The position numbers were made by a program, and so were the translations under genes. Under the pieces are notes generated by a model. That model ran no database searches and was not told the origin of the DNA. It saw only the letters and a program-made list of their open reading frames with translations. This document shows positions 7,362 to 16,108 of a stretch of DNA of 64,000 nucleotides, one piece after another. Location of the stretch: positions 1-64,000 of the forward strand of contig JAUNHC010000011.1 in the NCBI GenBank assembly GCA_030524175.1, given 5' to 3'. Origin of the DNA: Eubacteriales bacterium. Its GTDB lineage: Bacteria; Bacillota; Clostridia; Lachnospirales; Lachnospiraceae. The first letter of the stretch is position 1, and every line of letters begins with the position of its first letter.

Positions 7362-9212
7362 TTGAATACATATAAAGTTGAGTTTGTTCGGGAAAATTTA
7401 ACTATTCTGGCGGAAGAGGGCATTACCATTCTCCAGGCTCAGCGTATGGCACAGTTATCCCCGGATGCCCCCTGCGGCGGAAGTGGGAAATGTGGAAAAT
7501 GCCTGGTGAAGGTGCGGGAAGATGTGGAAAAGGTTCCTGAAATGAAAGGTAAATCTCCTGCGGAAGAAACTGCGGATACAGGAGATGAGGAATTACAGGA
7601 GGGTATTTCCTGGAGGACTGTGAAAGCATGTCAGACAGAAGTTCACAGTGATTTGAAGGTGTTAACCCTTTCCAGGGAAAATTCCCATAAAATACTGGTA
7701 AAAGGGACGAAGAGGCAAGTGGAACTGAAGCCGTCACTTAAGGTGATGGACATCACCATACCCCGCTGCAGCATGGGGGAGAGCACTTCAGACTGGGAAC
7801 GGCTCTGCGGAGCTGTACGGGAGACATATCAGGACCAGGAGAGGAAGTCTGTGAAGTTCAGGCCTTCTATTTCTCTTCTGCCCAAGATTGCCTCACTTGT
7901 GAAGAAGGAAGAGGGACGGGCACAGGTAATAGTAAGAGGCCGCCATATCCTGGATGTACGTAAAAGAGAGGGACGCCCGGTTCTTATGGCTGCCTTTGAT
8001 ATAGGTACAACCTCAGTAGCGGGTTATCTGCTGGATGCTGTTACCGGGCAGCAGCTCTGCGCTGTCAGTGCACTGAATCCTCAGACTGAGTATGGAGCTG
8101 ATGTGATCATGAGGGCAAATTATGCACTGGAGCGGGGTGTCCAGGAACTGAGCATGTCGGTCCGTGTTCTCATTAAAAATATGCTTCAGGATCTTTGCAG
8201 AAAGGCTGACAAAGACACAGAAGATATTTACCAGGTAAGTGTAGTGGGAAATACATGTATGCATCATTTGTTCCTGGGAATATCTCCGGAATCTTTAGTC
8301 CTTGCACCTTATAATCCGGCCATCAGCCAGACAGTGGTGCTTCCGGCAGCTGAGTTCCGTCTGGGTGTAAATCCAAGGGCTGAGTTGGCGGCTCTGCCTG
8401 TTATTGCAGGGTTTGTAGGGGCTGATACTGTGGGATGTATGCTGGCTGTCAATATGGAGCAGGAAGAAAAGATGACTCTGATGATCGACATCGGAACCAA
8501 TGGTGAAATTGTTCTGGGGAACAAATACAGAAGTATAGCCTGTTCAACTGCAGCAGGTCCGGCCTTTGAAGGCGCGAAGATCGCCTGCGGCATGCGCGGG
8601 GCAGAGGGAGCGGTTGAACATGTTTCTATGGAAGGCGGCAGGATTAAGTGTGATGTGATCGGAGGCGGAAGGGCAGCAGGCATCTGCGGTTCCGGACTTA
8701 TTGATCTGATCGCCAGACTATTAGAGGCAGAAATTATTGATGACAGCGGAAAACTTATGGAAAGTCCTGCAACCAGGGAGGTTGAGGGTAAACCTGCTTA
8801 TTTCCTGTATGATGAGAATGAGAGCAGGGACGGCAAACCTGTATATTTAAGCCAGAAGGATATCAGGGAGGTTCAGCTTGCCAAGGGTGCTATAGCTGCA
8901 GGTATCTACCTTCTTGCAGAGAAAATGGGAATCACGGTGGAAGATATTGAACAGGTATATATTGCCGGTGCTTTCGGCAATTATATGGACCCTGGAAGCG
9001 CCTGCAGAATCGGGCTGATACCTCCGGGTTTAAGGAACCGTATTGTGCCTGTAGGCAACGCGGCAGGTGAAGGTGCAAAACTGGCACTGCTCAATGAGGA
9101 TGAGTTTGAACGTGCAGAACGTATGGCGGCAAATACTGAATTTTTGGAACTGGCGTCAATGCCGGAGTTCCAGGATCAGTTTGTAGATGAGTTAACATTT
9201 CCGGAGGTATAG
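7362..9212 (+). CDS. Corrinoid reductive activator (RACo-type, ASKHA ATPase with 2Fe-2S domain)
   Basis: The protein has 616 residues and starts at TTG 7362, six bases after GAGGAA. No ATG fits as well. The N-terminal ferredoxin-like domain has the plant-type 2Fe-2S ligands PCGGSGKCGKC and a later ACQTE. A linker and middle domain follow. From about residue 205 an actin-like ASKHA ATPase domain runs (AAFDIGTTSVAGYLLD, MIDIGTNGEIVLG, YIAGAFGNYMDPGSA). Such proteins use ATP to reduce inactive Co(II) corrinoid to Co(I). The location among corrinoid proteins fits. The gene ends 3 bp before the next start. Confidence 0.92.
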   Translation: MNTYKVEFVRENLTILAEEGITILQAQRMAQLSPDAPCGGSGKCGKCLVKVREDVEKVPEMKGKSPAEETADTGDEELQEGISWRTVKACQTEVHSDLKVLTLSRENSHKILVKGTKRQVELKPSLKVMDITIPRCSMGESTSDWERLCGAVRETYQDQERKSVKFRPSISLLPKIASLVKKEEGRAQVIVRGRHILDVRKREGRPVLMAAFDIGTTSVAGYLLDAVTGQQLCAVSALNPQTEYGADVIMRANYALERGVQELSMSVRVLIKNMLQDLCRKADKDTEDIYQVSVVGNTCMHHLFLGISPESLVLAPYNPAISQTVVLPAAEFRLGVNPRAELAALPVIAGFVGADTVGCMLAVNMEQEEKMTLMIDIGTNGEIVLGNKYRSIACSTAAGPAFEGAKIACGMRGAEGAVEHVSMEGGRIKCDVIGGGRAAGICGSGLIDLIARLLEAEIIDDSGKLMESPATREVEGKPAYFLYDENESRDGKPVYLSQKDIREVQLAKGAIAAGIYLLAEKMGITVEDIEQVYIAGAFGNYMDPGSACRIGLIPPGLRNRIVPVGNAAGEGAKLALLNEDEFERAERMAANTEFLELASMPEFQDQFVDELTFPEV

Positions 9213-9215
9213 GAT

Positions 9216-9752
9216 ATGAATGAAAAAGATTTAGAATTAATAGGAAAAGAAATAGGATTTTCTAAAGTGGCACCTCTGGATGTGAAAACAATTCAGCTTC
9301 TGCCGGATGTACGAAAAATGTGTGAAAGTAATAACTGCCGTATGTACGGCAAAAATTGGAGCTGTCCTCCTGCCTGCGGTTCCCTGGAGGAGTGTGAAGA
9401 GCGCCTTGTTGGCTATACCCGCGGTATCCTGGTCCAGACTATAGGTGAACTGGAAGATGAGTTTGACGGCGAAGGGATGATGGAGACAGAGGCGAGACAT
9501 AAGGAATACTTTGTGAAGATGCACGATGCATTAAAAAAGGAGTTTCCCCACTTATTATCCATAGGTTCCGGATGCTGTACAAGATGCAAAAAATGCAGCT
9601 ATCCTGATTCACCTTGTAATTTTCCTGATAAACAGTTTTCCTCCATGGAAGCATATGGAATGCTGGTGACACAAATCTGTCAGGATAATAATATTTCTTA
9701 TTATTATGGGCCGGGAACAATTGCATATACCAGTTGTTTTTTGTTTGAATAA
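9216..9752 (+). CDS. DUF2284 metal-binding protein
   Basis: This 178-residue protein is translated 3 bp after the reactivator, with GGAGGTATAGG as its RBS. It has two cysteine clusters: CESNNCRMYGKNWSCPPACG near residue 35 and GCCTRCKKCSYPDSPC near residue 120. This is the DUF2284 layout, presumed to hold Fe-S or another metal. The tight coupling to the reactivator suggests electron supply or corrinoid maintenance. That is inference, because the family has no established reaction. Confidence 0.85.
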   Translation: MNEKDLELIGKEIGFSKVAPLDVKTIQLLPDVRKMCESNNCRMYGKNWSCPPACGSLEECEERLVGYTRGILVQTIGELEDEFDGEGMMETEARHKEYFVKMHDALKKEFPHLLSIGSGCCTRCKKCSYPDSPCNFPDKQFSSMEAYGMLVTQICQDNNISYYYGPGTIAYTSCFLFE

Positions 9753-9797
9753 TCGTTATACTAGAAGGTAGGATTCTCAGACAGAGGAGATTACAGT

Positions 9798-10433
9798 GTG
9801 ACGATGATACAGAAGATCAGGACAGCAATCGAAAACGGCCGGCCGAAGGAAACAGAGAAGTTGATCATGGAAGCTTTAAGCCAGGGCGTGAAGCCTTCTG
9901 CAATGCTTGAGGAAGCTATGATCCCGGCAATGCGAAGTGCAGGGGAGTATTATAAGAATAACGATGGGGATATTCCGCGCATTTTGGCAGCAGCCCGCAG
10001 TATGAGAAAAGGTCTTGATATTCTTGAACCATATATGGAGACAGAAGGCGTCAAGCCTCTGGCTACAATTGTTCTGGGTACGGTGAAGGGAGATCTTCAC
10101 GATGTAGGGAAGAATCTTGTGGCTATCATGTTCCGCAGCGCCGGCTTTAAAGTAATAGATCTGGGTGTTGATGTATCAGAGAAAGAATTCCTGAAAGCTG
10201 TCAGGCGCAATCCTGATGTTTCTATGGTATGTATTTCGTCACTTTTGACTACTGCTATGCCTGAGATGCGCCATGTAGTGAAATCTTTCCGGGAATCAAA
10301 GGATATGGCGCATATTAAAATTATGGTGGGCGGAGGTTCCATTGACCAGGAATTTGCAGATCAGATCGGTGCGGACGCTTACACGGAGACGGCTGTAGAT
10401 GCTGCAGAAAAGGCTAAGACATTTTTGGTTTAA
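9798..10433 (+). CDS. Methyltransferase corrinoid protein, second copy
   Basis: The protein has 211 residues. The start is GTG 9798 with GAGGAGA 8 bp upstream; ATG 9804 would be too far from it. Domain order is as in the 6052 protein: helical cap, then a B12 domain with the DLHDVGKNLV cobalt-ligand motif and MVGGGSIDQEFADQIGADAY. It is clearly paralogous to the first copy but diverged throughout, so it probably serves a different substrate methyltransferase. The PucR-type regulator follows 21 bp later, and the UroD-type methyltransferase lies beyond it. Confidence 0.93.
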   Translation: MTMIQKIRTAIENGRPKETEKLIMEALSQGVKPSAMLEEAMIPAMRSAGEYYKNNDGDIPRILAAARSMRKGLDILEPYMETEGVKPLATIVLGTVKGDLHDVGKNLVAIMFRSAGFKVIDLGVDVSEKEFLKAVRRNPDVSMVCISSLLTTAMPEMRHVVKSFRESKDMAHIKIMVGGGSIDQEFADQIGADAYTETAVDAAEKAKTFLV

Positions 10434-10454
10434 TGACAGAACGGGGTAGTACAT

Positions 10455-11987
10455 ATGAGACTGACAGCAGAACTGGTATTAGAGAAGCTGAAAGAAAAAA
10501 TAAAGGTTTCCGCATTTGGAAATCTATCAGGGCGTCCTTCCTTTGGACGTCCTCTTTTATATGAAAAGGATAAAGCGATCCGCAGGGGGCATTTCTATGC
10601 TGCCCAGTCAGATAAGGTGGATGAAGCTGTTTTTTACGGAGAGGATATCTGTTTCATACTGCTGAACGGAAGTGAGGGAGCCAGGAAATTAGATGAACTT
10701 CCATATATTTCCGTTGAGACGGAGGAATCATTGTCCTGGGTATTAAACGAGATACAGGAAATTTTCGATGACTTGGAAGAGTGGAAGGAAAAGCTGGAAA
10801 ACATCCGCAATGAAAATGGTTCTCTGGAAGAACTGCTTCAGGTTTCATATCCTGTTTTCGGGAACCCCCTTGTAGTTATGGGGACTGATTTTACTATGAA
10901 GGCACAGGCAGGACAGAAGGATATGCCTGAGGAGTCAAAAATTTTTGAACCGGGAATGGTGAACATGGAGTATGTGAATGCTCTGACTCAGGATGCCACT
11001 TACCAGGAGATGCAGAAAGCAAGAGAGGTATTCTTATTTCCAGAATATATTACAGGGTACCGTTCCTTTAACTTAAACCTTTGGGAAAAGGAAGAATGCA
11101 GGTTCCGGCTGATCGAGATTGAGTTTCAGAAGAAATTGACAGAGGGAGACAGCTGTCTTATGGAATATCTGGGACCTTATGTGAAACATTGTGTTTATGG
11201 ACAGCAGGCTGTCTTCCAGGGTGATAATAATACACTCCGGAGGATATTCAACACAATCCTGGCAGACAGAACAGCTGACTATATGGAGATCAGCCAGCAG
11301 TTAAATGCATTTGGCTGGGAACCTGAAGCGAAATATATGTGTATGGTTTTTCAGATAACTTATCTGGATCAGAGGAACCTTACGGCAAAGGCCATCTGCA
11401 GTTATCTGGAGAAAAATTATCCGGGAACATGCAGCTTTCCTTATGGTGAGGAGATTGTCACTTTTTTTAATCTGGATGTTGTGGGAGATGATGTTTATGA
11501 GCTGGAGGGGAGGCTTAAGTATTTTATCAGAGAGAGCTTTCTGAAGGCAGGCTACAGCTGGGTAATGACAGGCCATGGAAATCTCCGGCGTCAGTATGTG
11601 CAGGCATGTATTGCCCTTGATGTAGGCAGCAGAGTAAATCCATATCTCTGGATCCATCATTTTAATGAAGTGGCCTTTTCCTACATTCTGGAGCAGTCAG
11701 CAAGACGCCTTCCGGGTTATATGCTCTGTCATGAAAAACTTCTTGAACTTCAGAGGATCGATGAGCATCAGAACACAGAATATATGAAGACATTGAAAGT
11801 TTATCTCGATGAACATCTGAATGCAATGCAGTCTGCCAAGAAGCTTTACATTCACAGAAGTACATTTCTTTATCGGCTGGATAAGATTAAAGCCGTATTG
11901 GAATCAAATCTGGAGGACCCTGAGGAAATATTGTATCTCAGTTTTTCCTTCCGTCTTCTGGATAAGGAAAAAAGAAAAAAAGAATAG
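10455..11987 (+). CDS. PucR/CdaR-type transcriptional regulator
   Basis: This 510-residue cytosolic protein starts at ATG 10455 with a weak RBS (ACGGGG). The first 440 residues have no domain I can name, with a GGDEF-like/CdaR middle typical of this group. The last 65 residues end in the PucR-type HTH (LKVYLDEHLNAMQSAKKLYI, then HRSTFLYRLDKIK). It follows the second corrinoid gene closely and precedes the UroD-type methyltransferase, so substrate-dependent activation of the methyl-transfer genes is the simplest role. There is no sensor kinase motif or membrane segment. Confidence 0.82.
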   Translation: MRLTAELVLEKLKEKIKVSAFGNLSGRPSFGRPLLYEKDKAIRRGHFYAAQSDKVDEAVFYGEDICFILLNGSEGARKLDELPYISVETEESLSWVLNEIQEIFDDLEEWKEKLENIRNENGSLEELLQVSYPVFGNPLVVMGTDFTMKAQAGQKDMPEESKIFEPGMVNMEYVNALTQDATYQEMQKAREVFLFPEYITGYRSFNLNLWEKEECRFRLIEIEFQKKLTEGDSCLMEYLGPYVKHCVYGQQAVFQGDNNTLRRIFNTILADRTADYMEISQQLNAFGWEPEAKYMCMVFQITYLDQRNLTAKAICSYLEKNYPGTCSFPYGEEIVTFFNLDVVGDDVYELEGRLKYFIRESFLKAGYSWVMTGHGNLRRQYVQACIALDVGSRVNPYLWIHHFNEVAFSYILEQSARRLPGYMLCHEKLLELQRIDEHQNTEYMKTLKVYLDEHLNAMQSAKKLYIHRSTFLYRLDKIKAVLESNLEDPEEILYLSFSFRLLDKEKRKKE

Positions 11988-12133
11988 GTACAGGCATACT
12001 ACAAAGTGTAGCATGAAAAGAGAAAAAGTCAGCCAAAGCTTGGATTTACGGGGAAAATTATGTCTGATAGAATAGTGGTATCAAATAAGCCCGGGGGTTT
12101 TTAAGGGCGTTAATCAAAGAGGAGGTATTGCTT

Positions 12134-13126
12134 ATGCTAACGAGAAGACAAAATTTAATTGAGACGATCCGTGGGGGAAATCCAGATAGATATGTGAATC
12201 AGTATGAGGCATTTGCCATGGTGGTAGCCAATCCCTTTATGGCAGATAACCCCAAGCCAGATTATGGAAAAGGTCCTGTGAAGAATGCATGGGGTGTGAC
12301 AAATGTATGGCCCGAGGGGACTCCCGGTGCCTTCCCCATTCACGATGAGGAGCATATTGTTTGTAAAGATATCACACACTGGAGAGATTATGTACATGCA
12401 CCCCGCCTTGATTATTCAGATGCAGAGTGGGAGCCTTTCATCAAAGAAGCTGAGAAAATTGACAGAAATGAATATTTCGTGACTCAGTTTGTGGCACCTG
12501 GGATTTTTGAGCAGTGTCATCATCTTCAGGAGATACAGAACTGCCTTATTAATTTCTATGAGGAGCCGGAGTGTACCCAGGAGCTTATTGAATACCTGAC
12601 AGAGTGGGAGCTTAAATACGCAGAAAAAATATGCAAATATATTAAGCCGGATGCTATTTTCCATCACGATGACTGGGGAAGCCAGACATCTACCTTTATT
12701 TCACCGGATATGTTTGAGGAATTTATTTTCCCTGCTTATAAGAAGATTTACGGTTATTACAAAGAACACGGCGTAGAACTCATTGTACATCATGGTGACT
12801 GTTATGCAGCAACTCTTGTACCATTTATGATTGAAATGGGTGTTGATATCTGGCAGGGAGTTATGACATCCAATAAGATTGATGAGCTGATCGCAAAATA
12901 CGGTGGCCAGATTACTTTCATGGGCGGTATTGACAGTGCATCTGTTGACAGGCCGGACTGGACACCCGAGCTGATCGCAGCGGAAGTGCGGAAGGCCTGC
13001 AATGCTTATGGAACGAAATTTTATATTCCCAATACAACTCAGGGACTTGGCATCAGCACCTTCCCTGGTGTATATGAGAAGGTTTCAGAAGAAATAGAGA
13101 AGATGAGTAAGGAAATGTTCAAATAA
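12134..13126 (+). CDS. Uroporphyrinogen-decarboxylase-fold corrinoid methyltransferase (MT I)
   Basis: The protein has 330 residues. ATG 12134 is chosen because AGAGGAGGT lies 7 bp upstream; the in-frame TTG 12128 would overlap the RBS. The UroD-like TIM barrel is shown by LTRRQNLIETIRGGNPDRY, the DDWGSQTSTFISPDMFEEF segment, LIVHHGDCYAATLVPFMIEM and TFMGGID. HHGDC is the likely zinc-ligand area of the MtaA/MtvB-like branch. The predicted reaction transfers a methyl group from a methoxylated or N-methyl substrate to a corrinoid protein. The substrate is unknown. True haem-pathway UroD is unlikely given the neighbours. Confidence 0.88.
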   Translation: MLTRRQNLIETIRGGNPDRYVNQYEAFAMVVANPFMADNPKPDYGKGPVKNAWGVTNVWPEGTPGAFPIHDEEHIVCKDITHWRDYVHAPRLDYSDAEWEPFIKEAEKIDRNEYFVTQFVAPGIFEQCHHLQEIQNCLINFYEEPECTQELIEYLTEWELKYAEKICKYIKPDAIFHHDDWGSQTSTFISPDMFEEFIFPAYKKIYGYYKEHGVELIVHHGDCYAATLVPFMIEMGVDIWQGVMTSNKIDELIAKYGGQITFMGGIDSASVDRPDWTPELIAAEVRKACNAYGTKFYIPNTTQGLGISTFPGVYEKVSEEIEKMSKEMFK

Positions 13127-13186
13127 CAAGGGGAACTATACAGGAGAAATACGGAATTTTTTCCGGAGGATAAGCAGAAATAAGGA

Positions 13187-13218
13187 GATACCGGCTCATA
13201 TTGGGCTGGTATCTTTTT
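13187..13218 (+). terminator. Terminator of the methyltransferase cluster
   Basis: An 11-bp stem GATACCGGCTC/GGGCTGGTATC (two wobbles) and a 5-nt loop are followed by TTTTT. Confidence 0.8.
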
Positions 13219-13399
13219 GTATACTAAAAGTTCTCCACTTTGTTCATATGGCAATTTGTAAAAATATATATTTTAAAAATTTTTTCTGTTTTTTGTTCTA
13301 TATGGCATGGAAGGTGTCATAGATTACTATTACCTGTGTAGCCGTGGGAATTGCGCAGCCCCGACTCTGGACAGGCGTGGTAGAAAAAGGAGGGCCTAT

Positions 13400-13786
13400 A
13401 TGAAAAATATAAAAAAATATTTCAACATGATAATCACTGCAGTTATTTGCTTTGCCATGAGCTTAGTACCGGGCAAAAAGGCAAATGCCAGAGTGTTCCG
13501 CTTACTTGCAGATGGACAGGCTGTATCCCGTAATACCAAAAGAAAAGCGTCAGACAGAAGAACAGAAAATGTCTTTGTGATGAACCATAGCAATGGATCA
13601 GTATTCAGCAGCAATGGAACGGGATTTAAAAGAAGCAACAGTCCACACTATTACTTGAAGAAAGTGTTCTTCTGGCTCCAGGGTCCGGGTGATATGAGCG
13701 GGAGGGGAAAGCTCAGAGTTGCGAAGCCCGCATGCCCCTCCCGGACCCTCCCCTGTTGGGCACGCGGTTGGGTGCCCACAGGGTGA
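13400..13786 (+). CDS. Possible small secreted protein, unknown
   Basis: This ORF would give 128 residues from ATG 13400, which follows AAAAAGGAGGG. An N-terminal MKNIKKYF basic stretch, a hydrophobic core (MIITAVICFAMSLV) and KANA suggest a Sec signal peptide. The mature part is basic and low in recognisable structure. The last 35 codons run through two GC-rich hairpins (13699-13743 and 13753-13781) that look like a non-coding element, so the true C-terminus may be an insertion artefact. It may not be a gene. Confidence 0.35.
   Translation: MKNIKKYFNMIITAVICFAMSLVPGKKANARVFRLLADGQAVSRNTKRKASDRRTENVFVMNHSNGSVFSSNGTGFKRSNSPHYYLKKVFFWLQGPGDMSGRGKLRVAKPACPSRTLPCWARGWVPTG
13699..13781. repeat. 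GC-rich double hairpin, possible extragenic repeat
   Basis: The first stem is CGGGAGGGG (13699-13707) with CCCCTCCCG (13735-13743). The second is CTGTTGGGCAC (13753-13763) with GTGCCCACAG (13772-13781). The composition is much more GC-rich than the flanks. No T-run follows. It resembles a REP-type structured extragenic element. Confidence 0.4.
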
Positions 13787-13914
13787 GGGGTTGGGAATTG
13801 AAGAGAGATTCAATTAAATTGTTTGTCGTGATGTTCACGGGAATGGAATGTGAACAGCTTGGGTTTGTTTGAATAGGTTCCGCTTGGATGCGGTTGAGAT
13901 ATGTTTATAGTGGG

Positions 13915-15102
13915 TCAGCGGAAATTTACTGTGATGGAACAGATTTCGCTGTCTGTGCCTACACGCATGTTGGGTCCCCAGATGCCTACACCGGAGGTTA
14001 CAATATTGTGCATGCTTCCTTTTTTAAGGTAACCGCATGGATTCTCCCAGAATAAATGGATGGTAAGGTTTCCGGGAAACATCTGGCCGTTATGGGTGTG
14101 GCCGCAGAGATCTAAATCTGCTCCTGCCGCCGCTGTCTCCTGAAGTTCCTTGGGTTGATGGTCGATGAAAATAATAGGCTTGCTCTGGTCCAGCCCTTTG
14201 GTGAGCTGGGCCGGGGTTTGACGGCCATTTTCCATTTTTTTGGACAGGGAGTAGTCTTTGCGCCCTACAATATAAAATTTATCATCGATCAGTACGGATT
14301 CATCATTGAGCAGGTGAATATCCGCATCTCTTAATAATTCCTCCATACGGGGATCGTTGTAGTCTTCTTTTGAAGCACCAAAGGTAAATCCGGCTAAAAT
14401 TGGTTCATTTAGATCGTGGTTGCCCCAGCATGCATAGACACCGTATTTTGCCTGAATAGATTTCAGGCTGTTTTTGACGTCCTCAGGAAACTGGATGGCA
14501 TCATATTCATTGTCGAAAATATCACCGGCGATACAAACGATATCCGGTTTTTCTTCATTGATCCTTTCTACAAGCTGAGCTGCATGGTGCCGGCCGATAC
14601 TATAGCCAAAATGCGTATCAGCTATCAACACAATTTTCAGGGAATCCATCCCTTCCACCTTCTTGTCCACATTGACCTGGTAAGGTGTGGTTTTCAGGTC
14701 CCATGCATGGAAAATACCGTAAACGCTGAGTAAAATGATCATTACAGTACAAATTCCGCCTGTGATAACAAAAGTAGAACGGTAATGGACCCATGAAAGA
14801 TTAAAAATATATTTCAGGATAAGGCGTCCTAAATCCACGATCAAAATCACCAGGATAATATACAAAAATGTTCCCAGAAAATAATTCCCGATATTTTTCA
14901 ATACTCTGTGAAGCATAGGCGGTTTCTTAATAAGAAATCCTGTAAGCAATGTAGTTGCAAGAAAAATGTATATTCCAATAAATGCGGCACGGAAAACAAA
15001 GGACTGAAAAATATGGTGACAGGCTCCCATCCACCGTATCATCCACCGCACTACATAAAAATTGATTAAAATATAAACAGGGGCAAGCAGTAAAGCAATC
15101 AT
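13915..15102 (-). CDS. Membrane-anchored metallophosphoesterase (YkuE/YaeI type)
   Basis: The protein has 395 residues from ATG 15102, which has GGAG 8 bp upstream. The in-frame ATG 15120 would have a leader of only a few bases after the promoter's predicted start. The first 140 residues carry about four membrane helices. The calcineurin-like catalytic domain then shows ADTHFG, GDIFDNE, GNHD, IDHQP and CGHTHNGQ, all the dinuclear-metal motifs. It is an integral membrane phosphohydrolase; YkuE-like enzymes act on lipid-linked or envelope phosphate esters. It diverges from spoIID. Confidence 0.9.
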   Translation of the reverse strand: MIALLLAPVYILINFYVVRWMIRWMGACHHIFQSFVFRAAFIGIYIFLATTLLTGFLIKKPPMLHRVLKNIGNYFLGTFLYIILVILIVDLGRLILKYIFNLSWVHYRSTFVITGGICTVMIILLSVYGIFHAWDLKTTPYQVNVDKKVEGMDSLKIVLIADTHFGYSIGRHHAAQLVERINEEKPDIVCIAGDIFDNEYDAIQFPEDVKNSLKSIQAKYGVYACWGNHDLNEPILAGFTFGASKEDYNDPRMEELLRDADIHLLNDESVLIDDKFYIVGRKDYSLSKKMENGRQTPAQLTKGLDQSKPIIFIDHQPKELQETAAAGADLDLCGHTHNGQMFPGNLTIHLFWENPCGYLKKGSMHNIVTSGVGIWGPNMRVGTDSEICSITVNFR

Positions 15103-15132
15103 AAAGTAGTCTCCATTCATTTTATTTTTCCC

Positions 15133-15161
15133 ATTATACCCCTATTAATAAAATTCTGCAA
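15133..15161 (-). promoter_or_regulatory. Promoter of the metallophosphoesterase gene
   Basis: On the minus strand TTGCAG (15161-15156), a 17-bp spacer and a perfect TATAAT (15138-15133) place the transcript start near 15126. Confidence 0.6.
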
Positions 15162-15202
15162 TTCTCCATATACTAACATAAAGACATTTCCAGGACATCT
15201 CT

Positions 15203-16042
15203 ATGAAAAATCGTTTATATACCTGGATAACAGGAATCCCGGTAATACTTCTCATTCCCTACCTTTTCACAATTATCTTTAACGGACTTGACACAGCGCT
15301 GGTTAACCGCTCACCTGATGTGGAAACCTGCCTGCCGGCAGTCATATCGCTGCAGATTTCGCCGGATTATGAATTAGAAACTATAAAAAGTCAGGCTGTG
15401 ATCGCACGTACAAACTTATACCGCAGAATTGATAATAATGAAACATTGTTTAATATCTTAAGAGATATGAGGGATACTCTGCAGCGTACATATGAAATTG
15501 ATTTTTTTCCCTCAGGAGTGTATGAGAAAGCAGCAGAAGATACAAAAGGCCAGGTTCTTATCTGGCAGGGGGAGCTGAAGCTTATCCCTTATCACCAGAT
15601 CAGCGGGGGCACTACAAGGGATGGGGAGGAAGTTTTCCATGATAAGGAGTATGCATATTTGAAATCAGTAGACAGCAGCGGGGATAAGAAATCTCCGGAA
15701 TATCTGAACAGCAGTTACATAGCAGCCCAGCAGATGCCAAAGGAGCTTACTATTGAGACAAGAGATAAGGCAGGATATATCATGGAGCTGTCGGCAGACG
15801 GAAATCCATTGGAGGGGGAAGCCTTCCGACAGGGAATGGGATTATCCTCAGCAAATTTTACAGTTCAAAAAATCGGTGATAAATTCCGCTTTTTATGTAA
15901 GGGAAAGGGACATGGTCTGGGATTTTCCCAGTATGGAGGAAATGAACTGGCAAAGGCAGGAAGTACCAGCCAGGAGATTCTTGAGACATATTTCCCCGGG
16001 ATGGAACTGCAAGATATAAACTCTATTTTTACAAAAAAGTGA
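15203..16042 (+). CDS. spoIID: SpoIID-family lytic transglycosylase homologue with altered catalytic residue
   Basis: The protein has 279 residues. A single N-terminal anchor (WITGIPVILLIPYLFTIIF) is followed by the SpoIID/LytB domain, with YELETIKSQAVIARTNLYRR, SGGTTRDGEEVF and the closing GHGLGFSQYGGNELAKAG. In SpoIID the transglycosylase Glu sits in a motif like ASEMP; here that position is SLQIS, giving Gln51 (codon CAG, 15353-15355). Family role: degrading septal peptidoglycan in engulfment. The next gene is the spoIIQ-like partner, supporting the sporulation assignment. Confidence 0.88.
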   Translation: MKNRLYTWITGIPVILLIPYLFTIIFNGLDTALVNRSPDVETCLPAVISLQISPDYELETIKSQAVIARTNLYRRIDNNETLFNILRDMRDTLQRTYEIDFFPSGVYEKAAEDTKGQVLIWQGELKLIPYHQISGGTTRDGEEVFHDKEYAYLKSVDSSGDKKSPEYLNSSYIAAQQMPKELTIETRDKAGYIMELSADGNPLEGEAFRQGMGLSSANFTVQKIGDKFRFLCKGKGHGLGFSQYGGNELAKAGSTSQEILETYFPGMELQDINSIFTKK

Positions 16043-16108
16043 ATAGACTCCCATATTCTGGACACCCTATAGTTACAGAAACAGATTACAAGTAGAGGTG
16101 AAAGGAAT

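Noticed and set aside
12134-13126. Haem-pathway uroporphyrinogen decarboxylase
   Set aside because: The fold is the same but the neighbours are corrinoid proteins, MeTHF methyltransferase and RACo; there are no other haem genes.
13005-13254. Antisense ORFs across the window (for example 13039-13254, 36366-36728, 42075-42548)
   Set aside because: They mirror well-supported genes, have no RBS and show no domain features.
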